Origin: Nodosilinea sp. BSH.14
GTDB lineage: Bacteria > Cyanobacteriota > Cyanobacteriia > Phormidesmidales > Phormidesmidaceae
Reading direction: 5' to 3'
DNA: 12,529 nucleotides
Assembly (NCBI GenBank): GCA_023264315.1
Contig: JALQST010000045.1
Coordinates: forward strand, 1-12,529
The translations under genes were made by a program, and so were the position numbers. Positions 7,022 to 12,529 of this stretch are shown one piece after another. The notes under the pieces were generated by a model. That model ran no database searches. It was given only the letters and a program-made list of their open reading frames with translations, and had not been told where the DNA came from. The stretch's first letter is position 1. The number at the start of each line of letters is the position of its first letter.

Positions 7022-7051
7022 ATTATAGGCTATGGTGGGCCACTATGACTA
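7022..7051 (-). promoter_or_regulatory. Promoter of the rplS-secE-nusG-rpl block
   Basis: On the minus strand TATAAT (7022-7027) stands 27 bases before the rplS ATG. TAGTCA (7046-7051), four of six matches to the -35 consensus, is 18 bases upstream of it. The predicted leader is short, about 20 bases. Confidence 0.55.
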
Positions 7052-7075
7052 CCCTTAATGTCGCGTCCCAAGAAT

Positions 7076-7099
7076 TTTATGGGTGGAATTTATGGGTGG
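7076..7099. repeat. Tandem TTTATGGGTGG repeat upstream of rplS
   Basis: TTTATGGGTGG occurs at 7076-7086 and again at 7089-7099, a 13-base period. It lies 25-50 bases upstream of the -35 of the rplS promoter, a position suited to an activator site, but no known factor is assigned. Confidence 0.4.
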
Positions 7100-7139
7100 G
7101 AAGGGGCCAACTGGGGCCAGTGGAAGGCTAGCGGATGGG

Positions 7140-7520
7140 CTAGGCTTTCTCCGTCTTGAGGGTCTCGATGGCTTGGCGAATGTCTGCCAGTTCTTGGGTG
7201 AGGGCCGCGAGGTCACTTTGAACCGAGGGAGCGGTCACGGGGGTGGCAATGGTATCCACCGTGGACGGGCCGCTGGCCCCATCGGTGAAGGGACTGGGCA
7301 GTTGGCTGAGCAACCCATCCACAAATTGACGGGCCTCGCGCTCGGTGACTTCGCCTTTGGTTTCTAGGGTTTCCGTGAGGCGTCCGACATCGCTGCCGAG
7401 GGCAGCAAATCGCTCACCGGAGGTCTGGGGATCTTGGATAGCTTCGATCAGGGTAGCCGTTGCGCCGAGGGTGACGCGAAAGCCTTTCTGTAGGGTGGTG
7501 GTCACGGTGTCAGGGGTCAT
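7140..7520 (-). CDS. Hypothetical helical protein with C-terminal coiled coil
   Basis: I do not recognise a named family. The ATG at 7520 (MTPDTVTTTLQKGF) is chosen because GGAGG lies eight bases before it, giving 126 residues; the frame is open further upstream but without a good start. Residues 1-75 look helical (LGATATLIEAIQDPQ, then ETLETKGEVTEREARQFVDG). A Pro/Thr/Ser-rich linker (about 80-103) follows, and a short coiled coil closes the protein (LAALTQELADIRQAIETLK). The pattern of an LETKGE-TEREAR helix and a terminal coiled coil resembles phasin-like granule or cyanobacterial membrane-associated small proteins, but the likeness is weak. No signal peptide or membrane segment is certain. 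It follows the 7687-8028 gene on the same strand after 166 bases. Confidence 0.65.
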   Translation of the reverse strand: MTPDTVTTTLQKGFRVTLGATATLIEAIQDPQTSGERFAALGSDVGRLTETLETKGEVTEREARQFVDGLLSQLPSPFTDGASGPSTVDTIATPVTAPSVQSDLAALTQELADIRQAIETLKTEKA

Positions 7521-7686
7521 GGTCGTGCCCTCCAGGGAACCTTGCTGATACACCTTCAACATAGCAGGCGCAACCGTATTCCGGTAGTTCTCGACGAACA
7601 CCTGATGATCGAAAAATGTGGCCCTCGGCAAGAAATCTCCGGGAGCCCTCACCTCGAGAACCCTCACCACGGCCCCCCAGAATGGC

Positions 7687-8028
7687 TTAGCTCCCCTGAT
7701 CGAGGTAGGTGGTGAGGTCGTCGTAGATCTGAGACAGCCCGGTTTCGGTGGTGAGGCGGATGCGGTCGTCGCGCAGGGTGAGGAGCACTCGGGCGGCAAA
7801 GGGGCTGGCCCACAGATTGGGGTTGCAGAACACCTCTAGAAACACCTCGCCGCTGTGGCGATGCTCTGTGGGGGACAGGGGGGCACGGCGGGTCGTTCCA
7901 GCAGCGGCGGCCTCTTTCATTTGACCAATTAGGGCGTCCAGATCGGCCTTAAGCGCTTGGGCGGCAGCGACGGAAAAGCTGAACTGTATGGATCCATCGG
8001 CAAGGTTGAGGGTAATGGCATGGGACAT
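7687..8028 (-). CDS. Hypothetical protein, 113 residues
   Basis: Not recognised as a named family. The start at 8028 (MSHAITLNLADGSIQFSF) is preferred because everything upstream in the frame (rich in Arg, Ser, Cys) is unlike a protein; there is no Shine-Dalgarno sequence. The body has an N-terminal beta-like stretch, a helix (AAAQALKADLDALIGQMKEA), a Thr/Arg linker, then a second beta-rich part (EVFLEVFCNPN, ARVLLTLRDDRIRLTTE) that ends in a Tyr-rich helix (IYDDLTTYLDQ). No signal peptide or membrane segment is seen. It reads away from ctaA across a shared intergenic region and could be co-transcribed with the 7140-7520 gene. Confidence 0.65.
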   Translation of the reverse strand: MSHAITLNLADGSIQFSFSVAAAQALKADLDALIGQMKEAAAAGTTRRAPLSPTEHRHSGEVFLEVFCNPNLWASPFAARVLLTLRDDRIRLTTETGLSQIYDDLTTYLDQGS

Positions 8029-8050
8029 GGCGGCGGGTTGGAAAGGAACG

Positions 8051-8083
8051 CTGTCATTGTGGCATTTTCCTGGGCGATGACAG
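8051..8083 (-). promoter_or_regulatory. Weak promoter and inverted repeat upstream of the 113-residue gene
   Basis: On the minus strand CTGTCA (8078-8083) and CACAAT (8056-8061) are 16 bases apart, each matching four of six consensus bases. The same stretch carries a 7-bp inverted repeat, CTGTCAT (8051-8057) and ATGACAG (8077-8083), which could be an operator or chance. Confidence 0.25.
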
Positions 8084-8210
8084 GCGGAGGGTCTGGTAGC
8101 CAGCGATACGGAATATCGCGAAAAGTAACGGACTATTAAGCCGGAACGGGAGAATATTGCCATTCAGGGGGGATTTACCCCCTCGAATTCCGAAGAAAAT
8201 CCTAAAGCTG

Positions 8211-8268
8211 GGTTGATTTCTGGGTTGTCCTCTCTAAAGTGATAAGCAATCAACCTTCAGCGTTGATT
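8211..8268. promoter_or_regulatory. Three copies of a GTTGATT heptamer in the ctaA upstream region
   Basis: The 379-base gap 8029-8407 between divergent genes holds GGTTGATT (8211-8218), its inverse AATCAACC (8248-8255) and a third copy GTTGATT (8262-8268). The first pair is a perfect 8-bp inverted repeat. It lies 140-200 bases before ctaA, where a regulator controlling ctaA-ctaB could bind. I found no convincing -10/-35 for ctaA. An AGGGG-CCCCT hairpin is also present around 8166-8182. Confidence 0.3.
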
Positions 8269-8407
8269 CAAGGGTTTGGGAGGGGCTGAGGTGTCCTCAA
8301 CATCCGCTATCCCCGTGGCCATCGGCGGCAGGGGTGATCACTCTCGTCCCGAGGAATCAAATCTTCATGGTGATTCATGATTATTCGCGAAGGGCTTTGG
8401 AGGTGTC

Positions 8408-9385
8408 ATGGCAACCAACATTTCTTCTTTATCTGCGCTACCCGGAGTTCATGGTCGTTTCCCCGGATGGCCGCAGGCGGACTCAGCAGATCCGGTGGAT
8501 CGGATTCGGCGGCTGGTGTGGAAAATTGCCCTCGCTACCCTCGCCCTAATGGCCGTAGGTAGCGCCACACGGGTGATGAATGCGGGCTTAGCCTGTCCCG
8601 ATTGGCCCCTGTGCTATGGCCAACTGGTGCCCCAAAGCCAGATGAACCTCCAGGTGTTTTTGGAGTGGTTCCATCGCCTAGATGCGGCCTTGATTGGCCT
8701 CAGTACCCTGTGGCTGGTGGCCCTGAGTCTTTGGTATCGGCGGCAGGTGCCGGGGTGGTTGCCCTGGGCCTCGGTGGGGGCGGTTGTCCTCATTGGATTC
8801 CAGGGGGGGCTGGGGGGGCTAACTGTAACTCAACTGCTGCGGTTTGACATTGTGACGGCCCACCTGGGGACGGCACTCCTGTTTTTTAGCACCATGCTGA
8901 TCATCGGCACCTGTCTGCTGCCCTGCACCCCCACGGGCACGGTGGGGCGCTTGCCCTGGCTGGGCCTGGGGGCCACGGTGCTGGTCTATGGCCAATGCTT
9001 GCTGGGCGGGCTGGTGGGGTCTCGTTGGGCGGCGCACCAGTGCTTTGGCCTGGGGGAACTCTGCCAGGTGATGAACAGCCACCTAATCGGCATCCTCCCC
9101 GCCACCGTATCCGTTTTGGCCCTCACCCAGGCGGTATGGCGTACCCCAGCCCTCAGCTATTCTCTGCGCCGATTGGGGAACTTGGCCAGTGCGCTGCTGG
9201 CCTTTCAACTGGTGATGGGCATTGCCACCTTCCGCCTGCACCTTCAGGTGGAGCTGCTGACCGTGATTCACCACACCCTCGGCGCGGCCCTGGTGGGCAC
9301 CCTGGTTTGCTTTACCACCCTGGCCCTGCGCGAACAGGTTGCGGCTAAGGCGGTCCCTTCGGATGGCCCAATCCCTCAGTCCTAG
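8408..9385 (+). CDS. ctaA: Heme A synthase CtaA (COX15 family)
   Basis: Membrane monooxygenase that oxidises the C8 methyl group of heme O to a formyl group, giving heme A for cytochrome c oxidase. The protein is 325 residues with about eight membrane segments, the family architecture. Typical motifs are GSATRVMNAGLACPDWPLC (residues 51-69), and histidines at 89 (FHRLD), 152 (TAHLG), 225 (NSHLIG) and 288-289 (IHHTLGA), which are the usual heme ligands. Cysteine pairs 63/69 and 212/219 lie in the predicted extracytoplasmic loops, as in the CtaA type with paired cysteines. The ATG is preceded by GGAGG with only four bases of spacing. The first 35 residues are a non-conserved hydrophilic leader. 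ctaB follows after 57 bases. Confidence 0.95.
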   Translation: MATNISSLSALPGVHGRFPGWPQADSADPVDRIRRLVWKIALATLALMAVGSATRVMNAGLACPDWPLCYGQLVPQSQMNLQVFLEWFHRLDAALIGLSTLWLVALSLWYRRQVPGWLPWASVGAVVLIGFQGGLGGLTVTQLLRFDIVTAHLGTALLFFSTMLIIGTCLLPCTPTGTVGRLPWLGLGATVLVYGQCLLGGLVGSRWAAHQCFGLGELCQVMNSHLIGILPATVSVLALTQAVWRTPALSYSLRRLGNLASALLAFQLVMGIATFRLHLQVELLTVIHHTLGAALVGTLVCFTTLALREQVAAKAVPSDGPIPQS

Positions 9386-9442
9386 GCAGATCCCCGCTTT
9401 TATTCTCAACTCACTCCATTCCTTCGGAAGGATTTCCTCTGC

Positions 9443-10432
9443 ATGACTCAAACCACCACTTGGAACGAGGCCACCCGGCACCACGATTCCATCGGATCCG
9501 TGATCCGCAGCTATGTGCAGCTCACTAAGCCCCGGATTATCCCCCTGCTGCTGATTGAAACGGCGGCGGCGATGTGGGTGGCGGGCCACGGCGAGGTCAA
9601 CGGTTGGCTGGTGCTGACGACGCTGCTGAGCGGCACCCTGGCGGCGGCTTCAGCGCAAACCATCAATTGCGTCTACGACCGCGACATCGACTTTGATATG
9701 GAGCGCACCCGCCATCGGCCCATTCCTTCTGGGCGGATTCAGGTGCGCGATGCTCTGGTGTTCGCAGGGATTCTGGCGGCGCTGTCCTTTGGTTTCCAGA
9801 CCTGGGTGGCCAACCTGCTCAGCGCCTTCCTGGCCATGGTGGGAATCGCCATCTATGTGGGGGTCTACACCACCTGGCTGAAGCGGTCTTCGCCCCAAAA
9901 TATCGTGATTGGGGGAGCGGCTGGTGCGATTCCACCCCTGGTGGGCTGGGCCGCTGTCACCGGGGAACTCAGCCTTGCCGCCTGGTTGTTCTTCTTCATT
10001 GTGTTCATCTGGACGCCGCCCCACTTCTGGGGATTGGCCATGCTGATCCAAGACGACTACGCCAAGGTGAACGTGCCGATGATGCCCGTGATTGTGGGCG
10101 ATGAGGCCACCGCTCGCCAAATTTGGTACTACACCCTGATCCTGGTGCCCCTCACCCTGATGATGAGCTATCCCCTCGGCGCAACGGGGGCCGTCTATGC
10201 CGTGGTGGCGCTGGTTTTGGGCATGAAGTTCATCCAAAAAGCCTGGGCCTTGCTGAAAACCCCCAGCGACCGGGATTTGGCCAAGGGGCTGTTTAAGTAC
10301 TCCATTCTTTACATGATGCTGCTGTCGGCGGGGATGGTGGTGGATAGCTGGCCCATCACCCAAACCTGGACGGCGCAATTATCGGGGCACCTAGCGGGAC
10401 AGTTAGCGCCCCTGGTTAGTCTGCTGCCCTAG
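9443..10432 (+). CDS. ctaB: Heme O synthase, protoheme IX farnesyltransferase CtaB
   Basis: UbiA-type membrane prenyltransferase that adds a farnesyl group to heme B to form heme O, the substrate of CtaA. The protein is 329 residues, close to family length. The first Asp-rich motif is N75-x3-D79-x3-D83 followed by RTRHRPIPSG. The second region includes YTTWLKR, QNIVIGGAAGAIPPLVGW and PPHFWGLA, then the DDYAKVNVPMMPV stretch. About nine hydrophobic segments are visible. A purine-rich GAAGGA stands about 12 bases before the ATG. It probably forms one transcript with ctaA; both act in the same pathway to supply heme A to the aa3-type terminal oxidase. No T-run terminator follows; a decayed IS lies 10 bases after the stop. 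Confidence 0.96.
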   Translation: MTQTTTWNEATRHHDSIGSVIRSYVQLTKPRIIPLLLIETAAAMWVAGHGEVNGWLVLTTLLSGTLAAASAQTINCVYDRDIDFDMERTRHRPIPSGRIQVRDALVFAGILAALSFGFQTWVANLLSAFLAMVGIAIYVGVYTTWLKRSSPQNIVIGGAAGAIPPLVGWAAVTGELSLAAWLFFFIVFIWTPPHFWGLAMLIQDDYAKVNVPMMPVIVGDEATARQIWYYTLILVPLTLMMSYPLGATGAVYAVVALVLGMKFIQKAWALLKTPSDRDLAKGLFKYSILYMMLLSAGMVVDSWPITQTWTAQLSGHLAGQLAPLVSLLP

Positions 10433-10442
10433 GGGATCTGCT

Positions 10443-11562
10443 GAGAAATAAGTCCCCCATTTAAGCCGGATTTATTGTGATGGCCCACTTTGGCAGATCC
10501 TCTAATGGGTGCCAATCCACCCGAAACGTGGCTAAGGTCTCAGGGTCTACCTTAATCGCTTCTCATAGACGTCAGTCCCGTGGTGGACGACCGGTTGCAT
10601 GGCTTGCCACGTCATGGTGCTAGGCCACTGCAGCGTCGTTTCAACCGAATCGAGAATGGCACCATTCCAAAACTGTTCGCGTGCAGCCCAGCACCGCTCA
10701 ATGGGATTGTCTTTACTGTGATAGGGCGGATAGTCAATCAGTTCAAGGGTTAATCCAGTCTTTCGGGCCAACGTCACCATCCGTTTGATGACCTGCGTAC
10801 GGTCAGAGCGGGTTGCACGGCCCCCATCAAGATTGATCGCCAGGGTGGTGACTTTAGGAGGCTTAGGCCGATGATCCTCCCACCAACGAGCCAGGCCATC
10901 GACCATAACATCAGGGGTTTCAGCCGACTCCCCCAGGGAGATGGCCACTTCATCGGTGTGTAGATTGAGCATGCCAAACGGCGTCAACCCCTGCGGCCAT
11001 GCCATAGCGTGGTCATCGGCTTTTGGGGCCTGGTGTCGTCGGTCTTGGCCACCGCTTGAGAGATTCCCCACGGTTACCGTTGCCTTGGAGTCAATGGAGA
11101 CTCGCAACACGCTGGGGTCAGCCTCTGCCGCCGCATTGGCCTCCGCCACAGGCTCGAAGATGGCGTCAGTCTCTGGACGTTGCTTCAGGGGCTTGGCCTT
11201 TAGCGTTGACGAAGACGATACCCCAGGCGATTCAAGCTATCGCCAAGGGTCTGACGGCACGGTAAAGCCTCATCTTTCGTCCACGCGCTTGGTCATTGTC
11301 CGACTACGGAACCCCTGTCCTCCAGCTATCCAACCCTCGCTGGATACTCACGCTATCCCAGCCCAGGGCTCTTTCCGTCTTCCGGGCTGAGCCGTCAACA
11401 TCATCCAACGCGACTTGAGCGGTGAAGGCTCGCTTCTTTTCCCCAGTCAGTTTATCGGCGGCATCCCTGAGGGTGGCTTTGACTGGATCGAGTAACATCA
11501 TCATCACACATGACAATTTACTGGATCCATTCTAAGCCATTCTTGGAGGGAGGTATTTAGAC
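10443..11562 (-). mobile_element. Decayed ISAzo13-family insertion sequence
   Basis: The element holds a broken ISAzo13-type transposase. Its likely ends are imperfect inverted repeats: GAGAAATAAGTCCCCC at 10443-10458 and, on the other strand, GTCTAAATACCTCCCTCC at 11545-11562. They share the core AAATA-2 bases-TCCC. I see no clear target-site duplication. The boundaries are approximate. The left end is 10 bases after ctaB; the right end cuts a Uma2-type remnant. Confidence 0.6.
10461..11516 (-). pseudogene. ISAzo13-type transposase, broken by deletion and frameshifts
   Basis: DDE-type transposase remnant. The N-terminal part (11516-11304) reads SARKTERALGWDSVSIQRGL, the usual helix-turn-helix-like opening. 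It then stops, and within about 20 bases the sequence resumes in another frame as WTKDEALPCRQTLGDSLNRL (from 11283), so some 60 codons present in intact relatives are missing. A further frame change near 11200 leads into LKAKPLKQRPETDAIFEP and the main catalytic part, read from about 11206 to 10547. All three catalytic acids are still visible there: D in VSIDSKATV, D in AINLDGG, E in NPIERCW. The frame breaks again at YEKRLR; adding back one base restores AIKVDPETLATF to LPKWAITINPA with stop at 10461. No active protein can be made. Confidence 0.85.
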
Positions 11563-11693
11563 GCACCTCCCTTAGGTTCACTCTGTGAAACCTCCACCTT
11601 GACATCGGCCATCACCACCAGGCAGCCCTTGCCGCGCAAATGGGCCTTAAGGGCAGAGGCTAAATACAGCACTACCGTTACATTCCAATGCAT
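11532..11693 (-). pseudogene. Remnant of a Uma2-family (DUF820) nuclease-like protein
   Basis: A 53-codon frame from an ATG at 11693. Residues 1-38 (MHWNVTVVLYLASALKAHLR, then GCLVVMADVKVEV) match the middle of Uma2-family proteins, where the pattern H-N-x-I-x-x-N-L-x-x-x-L-x-x-H-L-x-G and a following MADMKV segment are usual. The N-terminal third and the C-terminal PDV...D catalytic part are absent. A stop lies upstream in the same frame, and downstream the frame runs into the IS end (last residues KYLPPRMA are IS sequence). It is therefore a fragment cut by the IS insertion or by an associated deletion. Uma2 genes are numerous in filamentous cyanobacteria. Confidence 0.6.
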
Positions 11694-12054
11694 CTGCCCC
11701 GCAGGTTTGAGGTTGCCCCGGTGCTAACGTTTGGGTTTACTGCTAGCGTCCAAACCATGTCAGCGGCTTTATCCGGTACCCAGGGAGCAACCGGGGGCAA
11801 AAGCTCAACAACCATGGTCACTCAGTGGCGAGAGGTCTTGCCACTATTATGGAAAGACAGCACCCAAGGCGCACCTCTGCCCTAGGCATTGGCATGATGC
11901 CAATACCGGAGTGCGTTGGCAAAACCTACACGAGGTGTAATCGCTGATGGAACTACTCAACCCATGTAGGGAAATCTACCGCAGACACGACGAAGTGCGA
12001 TCACTGTTAGGATTCTATCCCCCACCCACAGCCAATATCGTCATTCTAAATGCC
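11694..12054. other. 361-base stretch without a supported gene
   Basis: Short open frames occur on both strands but none has a recognisable protein or consistent start. A perfect palindrome lies at 11888-11904. TACAC-gag-GTGTA (about 11926-11938) forms a small hairpin whose right arm includes GAGGTG, which could serve as ribosome site for an ATG at 11947. The stretch may hold more debris of the Uma2 locus. Confidence 0.5.
11888..11904. repeat. Perfect palindrome ATTGGCATGATGCCAAT
   Basis: Arms of eight bases around one central base. The symmetry and length are like those of a dimeric repressor's operator, and it lies 150 bases before the 12055 gene (43 before the alternative start at 11947). 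No -35/-10 pair is obvious next to it. Confidence 0.45.
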
Positions 12055-12306
12055 ATGACCACCAGCAATGATCGCCTTGATCGAATAGAAGCCCTCGTCG
12101 AGCAAAACGCTGAGGCGATTGAGCGCAATGCATCAGCCATCGACAAACTTACCGATGATCTAGGACGGTTTAATCAGCGCCTAGACAACTACGAACAGGG
12201 AATGCGCTGGGTGGTGCAGTTGGCCTTTGCTCTGCTCATTTCAGCGACGGTGGCGCTGGTGGTGAATGCCACGGCCTTTTTGGTCAAGCTCTGGTTGCCC
12301 GGTTGA
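12055..12306 (+). CDS. Small coiled-coil protein with one C-terminal membrane segment
   Basis: I do not recognise a characterised family. From the ATG at 12055 the protein is 83 residues. Residues 5-48 form a heptad-rich helix (DRLDRIEALVEQNAEAIERN, then IDKLTDDLGRFNQRLDNYEQ) and residues 51-78 a hydrophobic segment (VVQLAFALLISATVALVVNA). This layout suits a tail-anchored protein with a cytoplasmic coiled coil. The frame is open to an ATG at 11947 that has GAGGTG nine bases ahead, but the 36 extra residues do not resemble the rest, and small cyanobacterial proteins of this type usually begin just before LDRIE. The start is therefore uncertain. It stands alone between IS debris and the expression signals at the right edge. 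Confidence 0.65.
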   Translation: MTTSNDRLDRIEALVEQNAEAIERNASAIDKLTDDLGRFNQRLDNYEQGMRWVVQLAFALLISATVALVVNATAFLVKLWLPG

Positions 12307-12365
12307 GGGCGCTAAACCCATCCTGGGGCGACGGTTCTCCCTACCCCCGATAGATGAGAGTCTAG

Positions 12366-12383
12366 TTAACAGTTCGTTACAAT
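12366..12383 (+). promoter_or_regulatory. Candidate promoter with direct repeat
   Basis: TACAAT (12378-12383) is a good -10; the hexamer 17 bases upstream is poor. GTTAACA (12365-12371) and GTTACAA (12376-12382) form an 11-base-period repeat overlapping the -10. This resembles response-regulator boxes of the HLR1 (RpaB) or Pho kind, but the match is imperfect. Confidence 0.4.
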
Positions 12384-12392
12384 AAGACCCGT

Positions 12393-12429
12393 GGACAGGA
12401 CACAAGTTCCAGGATTTCACTTCCTGTCC
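12393..12429 (+). promoter_or_regulatory. Structured 5' leader with two competing hairpins
   Basis: GGACAGGA (12393-12400) pairs perfectly with TCCTGTCC (12422-12429). A second CAGGA at 12410-12414 can pair with the same TCCTG (12422-12426), so the long and short hairpins exclude each other. The structure begins just after the candidate -10 and ends 14 bases before the ribosome site at 12443-12448. Confidence 0.45.
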
Positions 12430-12454
12430 TCAGGTTTTAAACGAGAGGTGCCCG

Positions 12455-12490
12455 ATGACAGCAATTCTCAGTAAGCTGTTAGTCATCTAA
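12455..12490 (+). CDS. Possible 11-residue leader peptide or mini-protein
   Basis: ATG at 12455 follows GAGAGG (12443-12448) with six bases of spacing. The frame reads MTAILSKLLVI and stops at TAA 12488-12490. Promoter, hairpin leader, ribosome site and start are in good order, which is unusual for so short a frame. It may be a leader peptide for a gene right of the window, the stub of a truncated gene, or a true mini-protein. The sequence is hydrophobic with one Lys. The rest of the window shows no continuation; a TTGACA at 12522-12527 could be the -35 of another promoter. Confidence 0.3.
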   Translation: MTAILSKLLVI

Positions 12491-12529
12491 AATACACTAG
12501 CCAGATCTCCGTAAAAGCCTTTTGACAAA

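Noticed and set aside
9650..10378. Long minus-strand open frame of 242 codons opposite ctaB
   Set aside because: Its composition (rich in His, Gly, Gln, Arg) is that of an antisense shadow; ctaB on the other strand has full family motifs.
10435..10500. GGATCTGC...GCAGATCC inverted repeat as the ctaB terminator
   Set aside because: The right arm is coding sequence of the transposase remnant, the loop is 50 bases and there is no T-run.
11688..11940. Two plus-strand open frames of 65 and 69 codons
   Set aside because: No domain, no ribosome site and no consistent composition; they partly lie opposite or beside the Uma2 remnant.
1..12529. CRISPR array or rRNA
   Set aside because: No regularly spaced repeat of suitable length and no rRNA-like sequence was seen on either strand.

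Overview
The window comes from a cyanobacterial chromosome. The evidence is gene order and family type. A block rplS, tRNA-Trp, secE, nusG, rplK, rplA, rplJ, rplL is laid out as in cyanobacteria. NusG has an acidic N-terminal extension, L10 has a repetitive C-terminal tail, pilT is followed by pilC, and ctaA is followed by ctaB. The genus cannot be fixed from this piece alone.

Layout. Positions 1-2219 (+) hold the 3' end of pilT and all of pilC, the retraction ATPase and inner-membrane platform of type IV pili. A perfect TATAAT lies between them. Positions 2220-2754 contain no clear gene but do contain two good minus-strand terminators and a candidate small transcript with a Shine-Dalgarno sequence and a broken reading frame. 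Positions 2755-6994 (-) are the ribosomal protein, NusG and SecE block, read right to left from a promoter near 7022-7051. An L10-leader RNA and an attenuator-like terminator lie between rplA and rplJ. Positions 7140-8028 (-) carry two small proteins of unknown function. A 379-base divergent intergenic region then leads to ctaA and ctaB (+, 8408-10432), which convert heme B to heme O and heme A for cytochrome oxidase.

Positions 10443-11700 are accessory DNA. They hold a decayed ISAzo13-type insertion sequence, whose transposase has a central deletion and at least two frame changes. Beside it is a short remnant of a Uma2-type (DUF820) protein that stops at the IS edge. The right end has a small coiled-coil/one-membrane-segment protein (12055-12306). 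It ends in a well-formed expression signal: promoter, 8-bp hairpin with an alternative pairing, and Shine-Dalgarno sequence, followed by an 11-codon reading frame.

No CRISPR array, no rRNA and no clearly novel multi-gene system is visible. The most unusual items are the small minus-strand transcript between pilC and rplL, the 11-codon frame behind a structured leader near the right edge, and the alternative-hairpin leaders before secE and before that short frame.
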